Positions 50,773-62,400 of a stretch of 64,000 nt of DNA are shown one piece after another (position 1 is the stretch's first letter; each line of letters begins with the position of its first letter). The notes under the pieces are model-generated. The model ran no database searches, had not been told where the DNA came from, and saw only the letters and a list, made by a program, of their open reading frames with translations. The stretch spans positions 248,001-312,000 of the forward strand of contig JAJIRX010000941.1 in assembly GCA_023853785.1 (NCBI GenBank), in the 5' to 3' direction. The DNA comes from Psilocybe azurescens. Its lineage: Eukaryota > Basidiomycota > Agaricomycetes > Agaricales > Agrocybaceae. The position numbers and the translations under genes are program-made.

Positions 50773-51475
50773 TCACTCCAGTTTCTCCAATTCTTCCAAA
50801 CGAGACAGAACCACATCTTTGCTTGTTTCTTCGATCTCACCGGCTAGGAATATTTCGTCGAGAATGGCGTATACCTAAATATGCAAGCCAATGAGACAAG
50901 ATAGATGGTGCTTTTCTTTAAACCAAGCCCCACCTTATAAAAGTTGAAAACCAAATCTAGTTCGCACACGTTATCGAAAAAGGTATCTGCAAAGGCTGTC
51001 TAAGGAGCTGGGTTGTCTAAAATGGCAGACAGACGCACCCAGAATCTCGACGAAGAGATGAATGGCTTCGAGGTAAGCCAGTTCATTGTCATTGTCGTCG
51101 ACGCATAAGCAGAAGAAAAGCCCCGCATATCTTCGGTACACCACTTTGTAATTGCGGAACTGGACCAACGTCAACGGTACCATCTATCACGACAGATAAA
51201 TCGGAGCAAACCTCAACGAAATTGGATTGATATTTCTGATCACGCGGGGCGACTAGTCGATGTACTTCACCACGAAGTCTGACCTATTGCACACTTTAAT
51301 GAGCTGACCCAATAATGACAGCAAAGGATTGATAATGCTCACTTTCTCGTCGTCATCGTAAGGAACATACCACTTCGACAGTCTCGTTTTCCCTTGGCGA
51401 TTCTGTAGCTCATACGTTAGCGCTCTAGGGCGTACCGCAGAGCAAGCACACCTGAACTAGGATGAACCTGATCAT
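50773..51475 (-). CDS. APS2: AP-2 complex sigma subunit
   Basis: This is the small chain of the clathrin adaptor AP-2 for endocytosis at the plasma membrane. Six exons: 51475-51452, 51402-51343, 51283-51212, 51159-51039, 50986-50934 and 50874-50773. They sum to 432 nt and 143 residues, exactly the family length. The protein reads [99 protein letters not shown] and [36 protein letters not shown] is highly diagnostic. There is no frame break. Exon 1 is only 24 nt and is duplicated, with its upstream region, in the inverted repeat to the right. Confidence 0.95.
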
Positions 51476-51853
51476 GGATGGTTCATATGGTAGGGTTCAA
51501 ATCATAGCCATTCGGGTCGCCGACAGTTGTCTGACGACGACGCCTCTAATTGGTTACAGCGTCTCAAATAAATAAAATTACATAATGCGCACCTCTGGCG
51601 ACTTATTTTTAGGTTTTCGATTGTCAGCGCGTGCTCAAAGGGAACCTCTAGCAGGCACAACAGAAGACAGTAGAGAACTCGGAATATACTCCCTAGAAAT
51701 GGGTCTCATAACTTGAGTAACGTAGTTTCCACCAATTTCAGAGCCATTCGAACAAGTAGACCAACTTGAATAGTAGACTGGCCCATTGCCAGGTGATTGA
51801 GTATTTGAAACACCGTTCTTTGGCCTTCTTTGATAACGATGTAGGCGTTCATC
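51411..51853 (+). repeat. Inverted repeat, left arm (AP-2 sigma 5' end and upstream)
   Basis: This arm pairs, as reverse complement, with 52970-53338. Shared blocks include CGCTCTAG near intron 1, TGATCATGGATGGTTC around the start codon, CGACTTATTTTTAGG, TTTCCACCAATTTCAGAGCC and GATGTAGGCGTTCATC. The arm is 443 bp and contains at least one segment absent from the other arm (about 51749-51810). It includes exon 1, part of intron 1 and the promoter region of AP-2 sigma. Confidence 0.85.
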
Positions 51854-52969
51854 ATTAGCAATGTGATGATATATGGCTGAGTGCTGTGATGAGATCTCCA
51901 ATGAAGGTCTTTTCTATATATCTCAGTGCCATACTTAGGAGCATCATCATAAATGCAAGATAGTTTCGATGGAGATTATTTACGAGTTTTAAAGAGTTCT
52001 GTGCACATGGAATGCCAATTCGTGACCCTTCAGCTTAATGGTTATGGCAATAATAATCTCGTCGGTAGATTTTAACTGTACATGGAATACCGACTACAAG
52101 CACCTACAGGCTACAGGCACTTAACCTTTAGATTACTGTACCTGCAACATGGCTACCCAAACATTTGGCCTGGAGCCAATAGAGAATGCTGTTGAACAAC
52201 GAGGCATGAGGACCGTCATGTTTTTATACAGACTCCGCTTGTCCAGTAAGTGTAAAGTATCAAGGTAGAAACTCGGTACGACACGATGGTAGACTTCTTT
52301 TGACGACCCCCTTGCAGCTCAGAAAAATTCCCATACGCCGACAATGTACGGACATGAGGAGCATTGTTTCTACGGAGTGAATCAAATATATTCTTGCTTC
52401 CGACAATTAAATCACTGCTTCGGAGAGTCGGATATATCTGTAGAGTCCCATTACGTCTGATTTTCCCATCTTCTGAGCATGAGTTATGCATCACATTTGC
52501 TACTACAAAGCATATGAATGGGTCATTTATGGCTGTCGGATATTCACTGATGTACTTTTTGTCTCCAGGTACGCCAAGTTGCATGGCAGGCCGTTCATTG
52601 ACGATGTAGCCATGCCTCCGAGACTACAAGCGTAATTCTCACGCAACTTCCTCGCCCGCGTGCTCAGTTGCCTACTGGGCCCCGTAGACGAAGGTATCCA
52701 GGTACGTCCTTCAATAACCCAACAGGAAATTCGGTTCAGGGCAATGGTTTCAATGGTTGTTTTCATTTTCGTCGGGTGCCTGTCGGGTATTGACTCGCTT
52801 TGGGAATCTTCACGGATGTACTTATCTTATATAAATACCACATCTCGCGGGAATATTCCTTTGATATGCAACCATAGAAGACATTCACGAGCGTCGTGTG
52901 AGAGATTGTGTGCCAACTCGTTTGTTTTCACAGTATAATGTCCGTCCTGCTTCTTAGTCGAAGTGCGAC
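51854..52969. other. Spacer of the inverted repeat
   Basis: About 1.1 kb between the arms. A minus-strand stretch at about 52600-52280 is open for roughly 120 codons (ISEYPTAINDPFICFVVANV and onward) and looks protein-like, but no family is recognised and no start with clear context was found. It may be a fragment of the inserted or duplicated neighbour. Confidence 0.3.
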
Positions 52970-53338
52970 GATGAACGCCTACATCGTTGTCAAAGAACAG
53001 TGTTCAGATACTTATTTGAACGGCTCTGAAATTGGTGGAAACTATGTTACCCAGATTATGAGATTGATTTCTAGGGAGTGTATTCTGAGTTCTCTCCGCT
53101 CTACTGTCTTCTGTTATGGTTCCCTTTGAGCAAGCGCTGACAATCGAAAAACCTAAAAATAAGTCGCGGGAGGTGGCAGGTGGTAGGCATTTATGTATTC
53201 TTGATTTATTTGAGACGTTGTAACCAATTAGAAGCGACCTGAATGGCGATGAGTTGAACCCTACGAACCATCCATGATCAAGTTCATCCTAGTTCAGATG
53301 TGCTTACTCTGCGGTACGCTCTAGAGCGCTAACGTATG
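52970..53338 (-). repeat. Inverted repeat, right arm: truncated copy of AP-2 sigma 5' end
   Basis: Reading + strand, 53274-53297 is a copy of AP-2 sigma exon 1, coding MIKFILVQ instead of MIRFILVQ. The following donor has changed from GTGTGC to ATGTGC. Similarity then runs through intron 1 and ends before exon 2 (at about 53338). Upstream sequence of the gene is copied as well (back to 52970). This copy cannot encode the protein. It is oriented + while the true gene is -. Confidence 0.82.
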
Positions 53339-55479
53339 TATGCATGTTTCCAGGCTAACGAAGCGCAACACAGGGGCTACAGCGATGGATACTGGTCTTA
53401 TCCAATCCAAGCGCGACTGTCGACCACGCCCAATCCCTAAAACCATTTCGATGTCCAGCCTAATCTGCACGGCTGCCCTCAGCCTCCACAACGGCAATAA
53501 CAGCAGCAGACAGGCTATGGCGCAAGCACACCGCTTTCGGGCCCCTTCAACCCGATACCCACAGCCCCTACACCTCTCTCCATCTACCCGAACCTCGGAT
53601 ACGGCGCGTACCGCCCACCCCCATGGTGCACCCCGCCTCTCCGCCGCACTCCTCCATATCCCCCGCGCCGTCCCTCAACCTACTCCTCGCCCCTCCGGCT
53701 CCTCGCCCCCCTCCCGGCCATCACCCACGTTCGGGCTGCAGTCGCAGTATAATCGCTCCGCTTGCGACATGAATAATGTGGACGACGATATGATTGTAAG
53801 CCTGGCGCCCCAGTCTTACCACAGCCCCTTTCTGTATTATCTTATCTTCTACATTTACGTACACGTGACCGCGATCCCCAACCCATTCCTTCAACACTGA
53901 CTTCTCTTTTACACATTACACATTATGCACCGTACACACCTGTAGCCCAGTCAATCGTTCTATCGATATATCGTGGTCCTGTCATTCTCCGCGTGACTCT
54001 CGGTGAGCCTGGTGACGCCAGGCTTTCAATGATGATGGATACCGCTGCTGCGCCGCGACCCATCGTCGATGTCCATCCTCGGCGGCGCACAGCAATTCCC
54101 TGGTGGGCTTGAGGAGGACGGGGAGAGGATGATGGCAGGGGATCATATGTCGGAGAATAATATTCGATATGGACGGATCCCGCAGAGAGTGCCGAGGCGT
54201 TACGATACGGACAAGAAAGTCGAGTGAGTCTTCGTCGTCGTCATCATCAAATTCTGTATGCGCTGTCTCACCTACTTCACCGCAGACTCTTCCATGCCGA
54301 CTTCGTGCTTGACAACGCTGTCCTCCCAAATCTGCTCGACTTGTTCACGAACTGCACCGAGCGCGAGTTTACCCACATGCGTTACTGCGCAGCGACATGC
54401 GACCCCAACGCCTTCAATGACTCCGGCTTCACCGTCCGGCAAGTGTACTACGACCCGCCGTGGCGCACCGAGCTCTTCATCGTCACGACGATGTACAACG
54501 AAGACAAACAGCTCTTCTGCGGCGTGATGCACGGGGTCGTCATCAACGTCGCGCATCTGTGCAAGCGGGACTGCAGCAGGACGGGGGGCAAGGATGGGTG
54601 GACGAAGATGGTTGTGTGCATTGTGAGCGATGGGCGGGGGCGGGACAAGATTAATGCGCGGACGTTGAGCGTTATGGCGGCGATGAGCGCGTATCAGGAT
54701 GGTGTGGCGAAGACGGAGATTGGGAAGCAGGCTGTGACGGGACGCATTTATGAGTATACCACGCAGAGTGCGTTCTTTTCCTTGTTCTTCTGCTTCTACG
54801 TTCTCTCCCTTCAACGCTCTCGTCTCGCCATAATTGATGTCCCCTAGTCTCTGTAACCCCCTCGCTCAAAATCGAAGGCGCCGAAAAAGGTACCGTCCCT
54901 GTGCAAGCCATCCTTTGCCCCAAAGAGAAGAACCAGACGAAGATAAACTCGCACAGCTGGTTGTTCAACGCCTTTGGCGCGATCGCGATTCTGCAGCCCA
55001 ACGTGTGTGTGCCGTTGGATGTGGGCCCAACGTCGATATACTATTTATGGAAAGTGAAGGCGTTTGATAGCAATTCGAATGATGTTGTTATGAGGTTTTT
55101 GGGGAACGAGAGTGCTGATTATTTGAATAGTCACTGCACAGAATTGCGAGTATAAGATGTCGAATATCGTGGACAAACCTCTGTTAGTACACGTTTTCTG
55201 CGCTCTGCGCTCACTTCACTTCTCTCCACCCGCCCCCTCTCTCCCTCTACCTACGCTTCGTATTCCCTTCCCTCTGGATACCGACCCCTACTCCCTTACC
55301 TCCCTTCTTCTCACTTCCCTCAAAGCTCACCTTCACATAAAACACAAAAAACAAACAGTGAATCCGTCTTCGGCTACATAGCCTTCCTGCCCGGCGCATT
55401 TAGCGCATACCGCTACATCGTGCTGCAGAACGATGCCCAGGGCGAGGCCCTGCTGGAGAAGTATTTTTAGGTGAGACTA

Positions 55480-56065
55480 TGGTGGGTTTTCTTGTTTTTT
55501 TTTTGAGGGGGGGAGGGGAAGAGAGTTTTCGTTTCCTTTGGGTTTCTTTTCACTTGTTGTCCTTTTCCGTTTTCGTTTCACGTGCTGTCCTCTCCATCCT
55601 TCTTTATTCTTGCTTTGCCCCTCTTTGTCCTGTCTTCACTTCGTTTCTCCCATTTGTCGTGTCGCCTGGTTTAATTTTCTTTGGAGGATACCGTCACTCC
55701 GCTTTCTTTTCTCTTGATGATTTCCTTTTCCTTTGCCCTGTACGCCGACCGCTTTCGTTTTATCCCGTCTTCGTTTTCGCCTGTTTTTGTCTCCCTCCCT
55801 CCCTCCCTCCCTCCTTCCCTTTCGTCTAAATTTCCGTTTCGCTTGTCTTTCCTTCACCCCGTATCCCGCCCTCTCTCTCCCTCTTTCTTTTCGTCTTTCA
55901 TTTCCCCCCGCTTTCCTCTTGTGCCTGTCCCTGCATCTTATGTTTTTCGATTTCGATTTCGCTTGTTTTTGCTTCGCCTGTTTTTCTCTCCGCTTTCTTC
56001 CGCTCCTCTTTCTTCTCCATTTTTTCTCCTCTCTTTTTTTTTGCCTTATTTTGTTCGGGTGTTGA
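55480..56065 (+). repeat. Pyrimidine-rich intron with (CTCC)n microsatellite
   Basis: About 580 bp of strongly C/T-biased sequence follows the exon ending YFLGE of the chitin synthase. It includes a CTCC tandem run at about 55792-55815 and many TTTC/CTTT tracts. It reads open in several frames only because pyrimidine tracts lack stops, so those ORFs are not genes. Confidence 0.7.
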
Positions 56066-56720
56066 AAGCGCGATTGCTGATTCGAGCGATCTTCATGCGC
56101 GTCTACAGCTCGGAACCGTTTCTGCTGTGCTTCTAGAGGCCAATTATGGTTGTTTGACATCTCTTTTCTTATCGACTTTACGACTTCTTTACTTGAGTCT
56201 CTGCGCGTTTACTTGATTTCGCTCTGCATTGCTTTGCGTGGCTTTGAACATGTTTTGGTTGAGTATATTCTATGCTGGGAGTTCGTCTCGAAGCGCGGCG
56301 GTCGTGGTTATTGCACTATGTCAGATCTGTGTATGCGGTTACGAATGTGCCCCTTCAGGTTCTTCATTTTCGTTTTTGCTCGCCTCCGGTAGTATCGTAA
56401 CTTGCACAGTGCTAACCACCCAACCCTCACCTCCCGCACCTCATTTTTCTTTCCACTGCACCTCATACCCGTTGTATTGATCTACTTCCCGAACTCATTT
56501 CCCAGCGCCGCCGCCGGCTCAACGGCTCTTTCTTTGCCGCCGTCCACTCCGCGGTCCACTTCCACTGGCTGTACAGGTCGAGCCTCACGTTCGTAAGGAA
56601 GGTGTGGATCCATGTGGAGATGGTGTATCAGCTGTTTAATCTCATCTTTTCGCGGTTTGCTTTGGTACGTTTTATATGTCTTTTTATACTTATTAGTATG
56701 TTGTTGTGCTCTGTCTCTGT

Positions 56721-57471
56721 GTCGACTATGGCGTGATTTCTGCACATTTATTATCGAGCTCAGATACTTTCCGTGAGCGACCTATTTTAAGTACTGACAT
56801 GTCATTTTGAGTGCCTGAAGACATTACCGAATTATGGCTCGGAATCTTACTGGGAGAGCCAATCTTCGTGTAAGAGCTACTCTAAAGTGCGACCTGAGAG
56901 CCACTTTTAGAGCGATCCTCGTGTCGTGTACCAAGAGCCTTCTTTGTATAATAGCGAGATTCTTTCTCCTAATGTAGTGAGCTTTTTTTTTTTTTTGCTA
57001 AGTGCAACTTTTCCGAGAGCCTTTTCAGACATGGACCTTGCATGATCCAATCGAAGTTCAGTTTATAATATATACCAGGTATGACTATAGTCTCCGCGGT
57101 GTTACAGCTTACTATGAGCAATGTCCTACTTCACCTGAGTGTGGGTAACATTTACAGATTAAACGGAATATATTATAAGAAAGATACTAATAGAATGAAT
57201 GTGCTATATGGTGAACTAAGACGAGATTGCAGTGAATGTAAAGTGTATGTAACATAAAAAATGAGTGATGGCGAAGAACTATGATTGCGACGTAAAGAGG
57301 TATGCAAGGAAAATTATATTGCAGAGGCTGTACGCAAGTTGATGCGTGCTCAAACAGATGCGGACATTTGGGATGAGTTGTCTATGTCCCAACTTAGTCA
57401 GACTCAGGTAGCATAGCGTTACCGTAGATGTCTTTCGGTTGTAAATGTGCAGAAATCACGCCATAGTCGAC
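56721..57471. mobile_element. TIR element, 751 bp, inside a chitin synthase intron
   Basis: A perfect 30-nt terminal inverted repeat begins GTCGACTATGGCGTGATTTC at 56721-56750 and is matched by its reverse complement at 57442-57471. The interior has no coding capacity, so it is a non-autonomous DNA element. Target duplication is ambiguous: TA flanks the TGGCG ends, as in Tc1/mariner elements, and TCGA flanks the CTATGG ends; the palindrome GTCGAC makes both readings possible. The flanking exons end FSRFAL and start ANYYIAF, so it sits wholly in the intron. Confidence 0.78.
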
Positions 57472-57720
57472 TGGGACTCCGCGTACCCAGCTCACTGGAG
57501 TTTGTTAATGCTAGTCCCTCTTCACAGGCGAACTACTACATTGCATTCGCCATCCTCTCCGAGGTGATGAAAGACCCCACCTCAACCTCAAAGGTATCCA
57601 TATCCTCAATGTCATTCTCAACTACTTCTACCTCGGGCGGCTCCTCATGTGCTTTATCCTGTCACTGGGGAACAGGCCGCAAGGGAGAATTGGGAGGCCA
57701 CGGATGCCCCCGTAGTCTGT

Positions 57721-59175
57721 AGTATGCCACTTGAATCATCTCCACCCCGTTTTCTCGTGCTCAACACCAACTCCGCACGTTTGTTGCAGACCAGTGATGA
57801 AGAAAATTGGAAGATGAAATAACAACCATGAGCGACATGGGCTCGCAGGTAAGCCGCTTTCATTGTGCCTCATTATTCCCTGCTCAGCGCCTTTACCATA
57901 CCACTCCGTAGAGATCAAAGGGTATACTGGGTATCTTCAACAGCCCTTCGTGTCTTTACTTGCTGATCTGACCAGTAGGCGGTAACAGTAATCGAAAATC
58001 GAAATTAGAATCCACCTTGGTGACCATGTCTCCTTTCCATTTCCTCTCTGCGTCGGCTTTCATCTCGCTTCTGCTCTCTGTTGCTTGGCATGTGGCAGTG
58101 TTGACACTGCGGTACTGGGGCATGCTTGTCACATCAAGGTCTGCGGATGCGCTTATAAACGATGCGATTTATTCCATCTCTTTTGAAGTGTGGTAATTAT
58201 CTTCCAGTCCTCCTTTCGGCAGATCCCAACTTTGGTACCACCAATCTTATTGACCGAAACGTGCAATTCTCGATAGATCGTTGTACTAACCTGTTGTGAT
58301 GATGCTACCACACAGATTCAAAAGCCTTCGGATGCGAATAGGCACCAACGGCTGTGTACAGGTGACATGGTGGGTACGTTTTTCTATTCTCTCGCATGGC
58401 TGCTCTAACTGATTCAATAGTGACATTGGCTTCTCAATGGCTGAGAAAGTGGCTCTCGGAGATGTACATCTATTTCATCCGTAGATCACATCCAGCTTCC
58501 GTAGTGTTGCAGGCTAGGTCTTTTATTGGGCGTAGATCTTGAGATTCATCTTTCTATAAATCTTCATGAGAGGGAAAGGTTCGAATGAAGCGAAGATTGC
58601 AATAGCATTGTCGTTGAGATGTTTTTGTTGCTTATGGACCTTCCATTTCTCTTGCATATGTCACTCGTCTATATCTGGAAAGTGGACTGTCTGAGACGCA
58701 CTGCCATTGGTCTGTCCATGAATAGCCATGTACTGAGGTGATTGATGCTTCACCATGCAGTGCCTGATAATCTGGTGGCTGTGTGCGAGGCGGTGTATAC
58801 GTGCTGAGCACCTGGCTCGAGCCGCCGGACGTCTAAAACGTTCGGTGCAACTTGGGTGCAACCAATTCGTTACATGTATGTCTCAGAGAAAGATTGAAAG
58901 TAGATATGGATACCGGATATCATGACAGCAAATAACTTGTTGCCTGTATGAAGTTCAAACGTTTTGAGTGATTTCCACCGTATCAGGAACTGCTTTATGT
59001 GGCAGATGATCGTGATGAGTACGATGGTAAGAGGAATGGACTTACCATCAGAATTCTACATGTTCTGATGGATTCTAATTTGAGAGAAGTATCGAAGGTA
59101 TATAAGGACGAGGCCCTGTAATTGTCTCGCCTCTCTCACTTATCGAAACACCTTAACATTCAGACGCATTTTTCA
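57721..59175. other. No gene recognised
   Basis: About 1.45 kb between the chitin synthase remnant and the TPR-CHAT gene. I looked for the missing chitin synthase C-terminus and found nothing convincing. A short ORF with ATG at 59176 (MEKWNHQ, then a GTGGGT donor) may be a first exon of the next gene. Confidence 0.35.
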
Positions 59176-59405
59176 ATGGAAAAATGGAATCACCAAGGTG
59201 GGTATAACTGTGTATTCACCGTCAAGGGTAGATTCTAATGAGTATTAATCATTCTCTGTAGCTCAACAGCGAGCGCAAACAAGCAGCTAGCGATTGAGGA
59301 GGGGGGAAGGATGTTATGAAACAGGAAGGATGTTTGATGCATGATAGTATGTACAAATGTTTGAGTGAAAATCAAAAGTCGATGTGTATTCTAATCTGTT
59401 CATAG

Positions 59406-62400
59406 CTTCTCGGGAAAATCCATCAGAAATTGTGAAAACAGAACTTGCCAGGATTCTTGAAATTTCTGACCAAATGCCACAAAAGGCAGAGTTGCTGAAT
59501 GGCATTGGCAACAAATTCTTGACACTCTTTGAAATTTCAGGGGCTGAATGTGACATTAAGAACAGTGTCCTTGCTTATGAGATGGCAGTTCACCTCTTGC
59601 CAGTCACTGACACAAGACTTGCAGATTTTCAGTATGACTATGGGATTGCAGTTCATCAGCAATATATTTTGACAGGAGAAGTGACAGACATTGATCAAGC
59701 TATATCATTGCAACAAAAATCCATTCAACTCACTCCTGAAGGCCATGCACATTTGCCTACTCGTCTGAGCAATCTTGGACTGTCCTTCGGAAAACGCTTT
59801 GAGCAAACAGAAAATCTTGCTGACATTTCAGAGGCAATATCATTGCAACAAAGATGCATTCAACTCACTCCTGAAGGCCATGCAAATTTACCTACTTGGC
59901 TGAACAATCTTGGATCCTCATTTCGAAAATGCTTTGATTACACAGGAAATCTTGCTGACATCTCAGAAGCAATATCATTACAGCAAAAATGCATTCAGCT
60001 CACTCCTGAAGGCCATGCAGACCTGCCTAATTGGCTGAACAATCTTGGACTTTCACTTGGAACATGCTTTAAGTACACAGGAAATCTTGCTGATATCTCA
60101 GAAGCAATCTCCTTGCAACGAAAATGCATTCAACTCACTCCTGAAGGCCATGCAGACCTGCCTACTCGACTGAACAATCTTGGATCTTCACTTGAATCAT
60201 GCTTTCAACACACAGGAAATCTTGCTGAAATCTCAGAGGCAATATCATTGCAGCAAAATGTGTTCAACTCACCCCTGAAGACCATGCAGATCTGCCTACT
60301 TGGCTGAGTAACCTTGGAGTTTCACTTGGAACACACTTTGCGCACACAGGGAATCTTGCTGATATCTCAGAAGCAATATCATTGCAACAAAAATCCATTC
60401 AACTCACTCCTGAAGGCCATGCAAATTTGCCTACTCGACTGAATAATCTTGGATCTTCACTTGAATCATGCTTTCAACACACAGGAAATCTAACTGAAAT
60501 CTCAGAGGCAATATCATTGCAACAAAATGTGTTCAACTCACCCCTGAAGACCATGCAGATCTGCCTACTTGGCTGAGTAACCTTGGACTTTCACTTGAAA
60601 CACGCTTTGAGCACACAGAGAATTTTGCTGACATCTCAGAAGCAATATCATTGCAACAAAAATGCATTCAACTCACTCCTGAAGACCATGCAGACCTGCC
60701 TACTTGGCTAAGTAATCTTGGACTTTCACTTCAAAAACATTTTGAGCATACTGGGAATCTTACTGAAATCTCAGAGGCAATCTCCTTGCAACGAAAATGC
60801 ATTCAGCTCACTCCTGAAGGCCATGCACATTTGCCTATTCGTCTGAATAACCTTGGACTTTCACTTGGAACATGCTTTGAGCACACAGGAAATCCTGCTG
60901 ACATCTCTGAAGCAATATTATTGCAACAAAAATGCATTCAGCTTGCTCCTGAAGACCATGCAGACCTACCTACATTTCTGAACAATCTTGGATATTCACT
61001 TGAATCATGCTTTCAACACACAGGAAATCTAACTGAAATCTCAGAGGCAATATCATTGCAACAAAAATGTGTTCAACTCACCCCTGAAGACCATGCAGAC
61101 CTACCTACATTTCTGAACAATCTTGGATATTCACTTGAATCATGCTTTCAACACACAGGAAATCTAACTGAAATCTCAGAGGCAATATCATTGCAACAAA
61201 AATGTGTTCAACTCACCCCTGAAGACCATGCAGATCTGCCTACTTGGCTGAGTAACCTTGGACTTTCACTTGGAACACGCTTTGCACATACAGGAAATCT
61301 TGCTGACATCTCAGAGGCAATCTCCTTGCAACGAAAATGCATTCAACTCACTTCTGAAGGCCATGCAGACCTGCCTACCGACTGAACAATCTTGGATATT
61401 CACTTGAATCAATCTTTAAGCACACAGGAAATCTCACTGAAATCTCAGAGGCAATATCATTGCAACAAAAATGCATTCAACTCACTCCTGAAGGCCATGC
61501 AAAATTGCATACTCTACTGAGCAACCTTGGATCTTCACTTGAAACACGCTTTAAATACACAGGGAATCATGCTGACATCTCAGAGGGAATATCATTGCAA
61601 CAAAAATCCATTCAACTCACTCCTGAAGGCCATGCAGACCTGCCTACTCGACTGAACAATCTTGGATCTTCACTTGAATCAATCTTTAAGCACACAGGAA
61701 ATCTCACTGAAATCTCAGAGGCAATATTATTGCAACAAAAATGCATTCAACTCACCCCTGAAGACCATGCAGACCTGCCTACTTGTCTGAGCAACCTTGG
61801 ATATTTGCTTAGAACACGCTTTGAGCACACAATGAATCTTGCTGACATCTCAGAAGCAATCTCTTTGCAACAAAAGTCCATTCAGCTCACTCCTGAAGGC
61901 CATGCAAATTTGCCTACTCATCTGAGTAACCTTGGACTTTCACTTGTAATACGCTTTGATCACAAAGGGAATCTTGCTGACATCTCAGAGGCAATATCAT
62001 TGCAACAAAAATCCATTCAACTTACTCCTGAAGGTCATACAAGTTTGCCTACTCGTCTGAGCACACTTGGATCTTCACTTGGAATACGCTTTAAGCATGC
62101 AGGGAATATTGCTGACATCACTGAAGCAATACCATTGCAACGAAAATCCATTCAGCTCACTCCTGAAGGCCATGCAGACTTACCTATATTTCTGAACAAT
62201 CTTGGATATTCACTTAAAAACATTTTGAGCACACAGATAGTCTTGCTGATATCTCAGAGGCAATATCATTGCAACGAAAATGCATTCAACTCACTCCTGA
62301 AGGCCACACAAATTTGCCTGCTCGAATGAACAATCTTGGATCTTCACTTGAATCATGCTTTCAACACACAGGAAATCTTACTGAAATCTCAGAAGCAATC

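Larger units (their letters stand above)
53340..57720 (+). pseudogene. Decayed chitin synthase gene (class I-III type)
   Basis: The order of a fungal chitin synthase is clear but broken. The Pro/Gln-rich N-terminus lies at 53500-53760 in two frames. NNIRYGRIPQRVPRRYDTDK is at about 54150. 54287-54757 carries TERE-FTHMRY, AATCDPNAFNDSGFTVRQVY, ELFIVTTMYNED and CIVSDGR. 54851-55080 carries [32 protein letters not shown] and [11 protein letters not shown]. 55359-55468 carries [19 protein letters not shown]. Lesions: the block between FDSNSN and the region before [14 protein letters not shown] is rearranged and shortened; the LAEDRIL catalytic motif reads LVEYIL (about 56256); QRRRW is QRRRR (about 56505). 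The frame shifts at about 56310 (LHYVRSVYAVTNV in another frame) and about 57590, and the family C-terminus is missing after GNRPQG. A 5-T run at 55464-55468 also breaks YFLGE. An intron at 56665-57530 holds a TIR element. Confidence 0.85.

Noticed and set aside
52216..52584. A minus-strand reading YPTLRSSDL that resembles the translated Illumina adapter peptide
   Set aside because: The underlying bases do not contain the adapter sequence (no GACGCTCTTCCGATCT-like word), so it is not adapter contamination.
55479..56160. Long open frames on both strands of the pyrimidine-rich tract (up to 174 codons)
   Set aside because: They are open only because C/T (or A/G) tracts lack stop codons; low-complexity translations with no family signal.
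57721..58520. Search for the lost chitin synthase C-terminal exons
   Set aside because: No stretch resembling the VYAFCNTHD-type C-terminal region was found.
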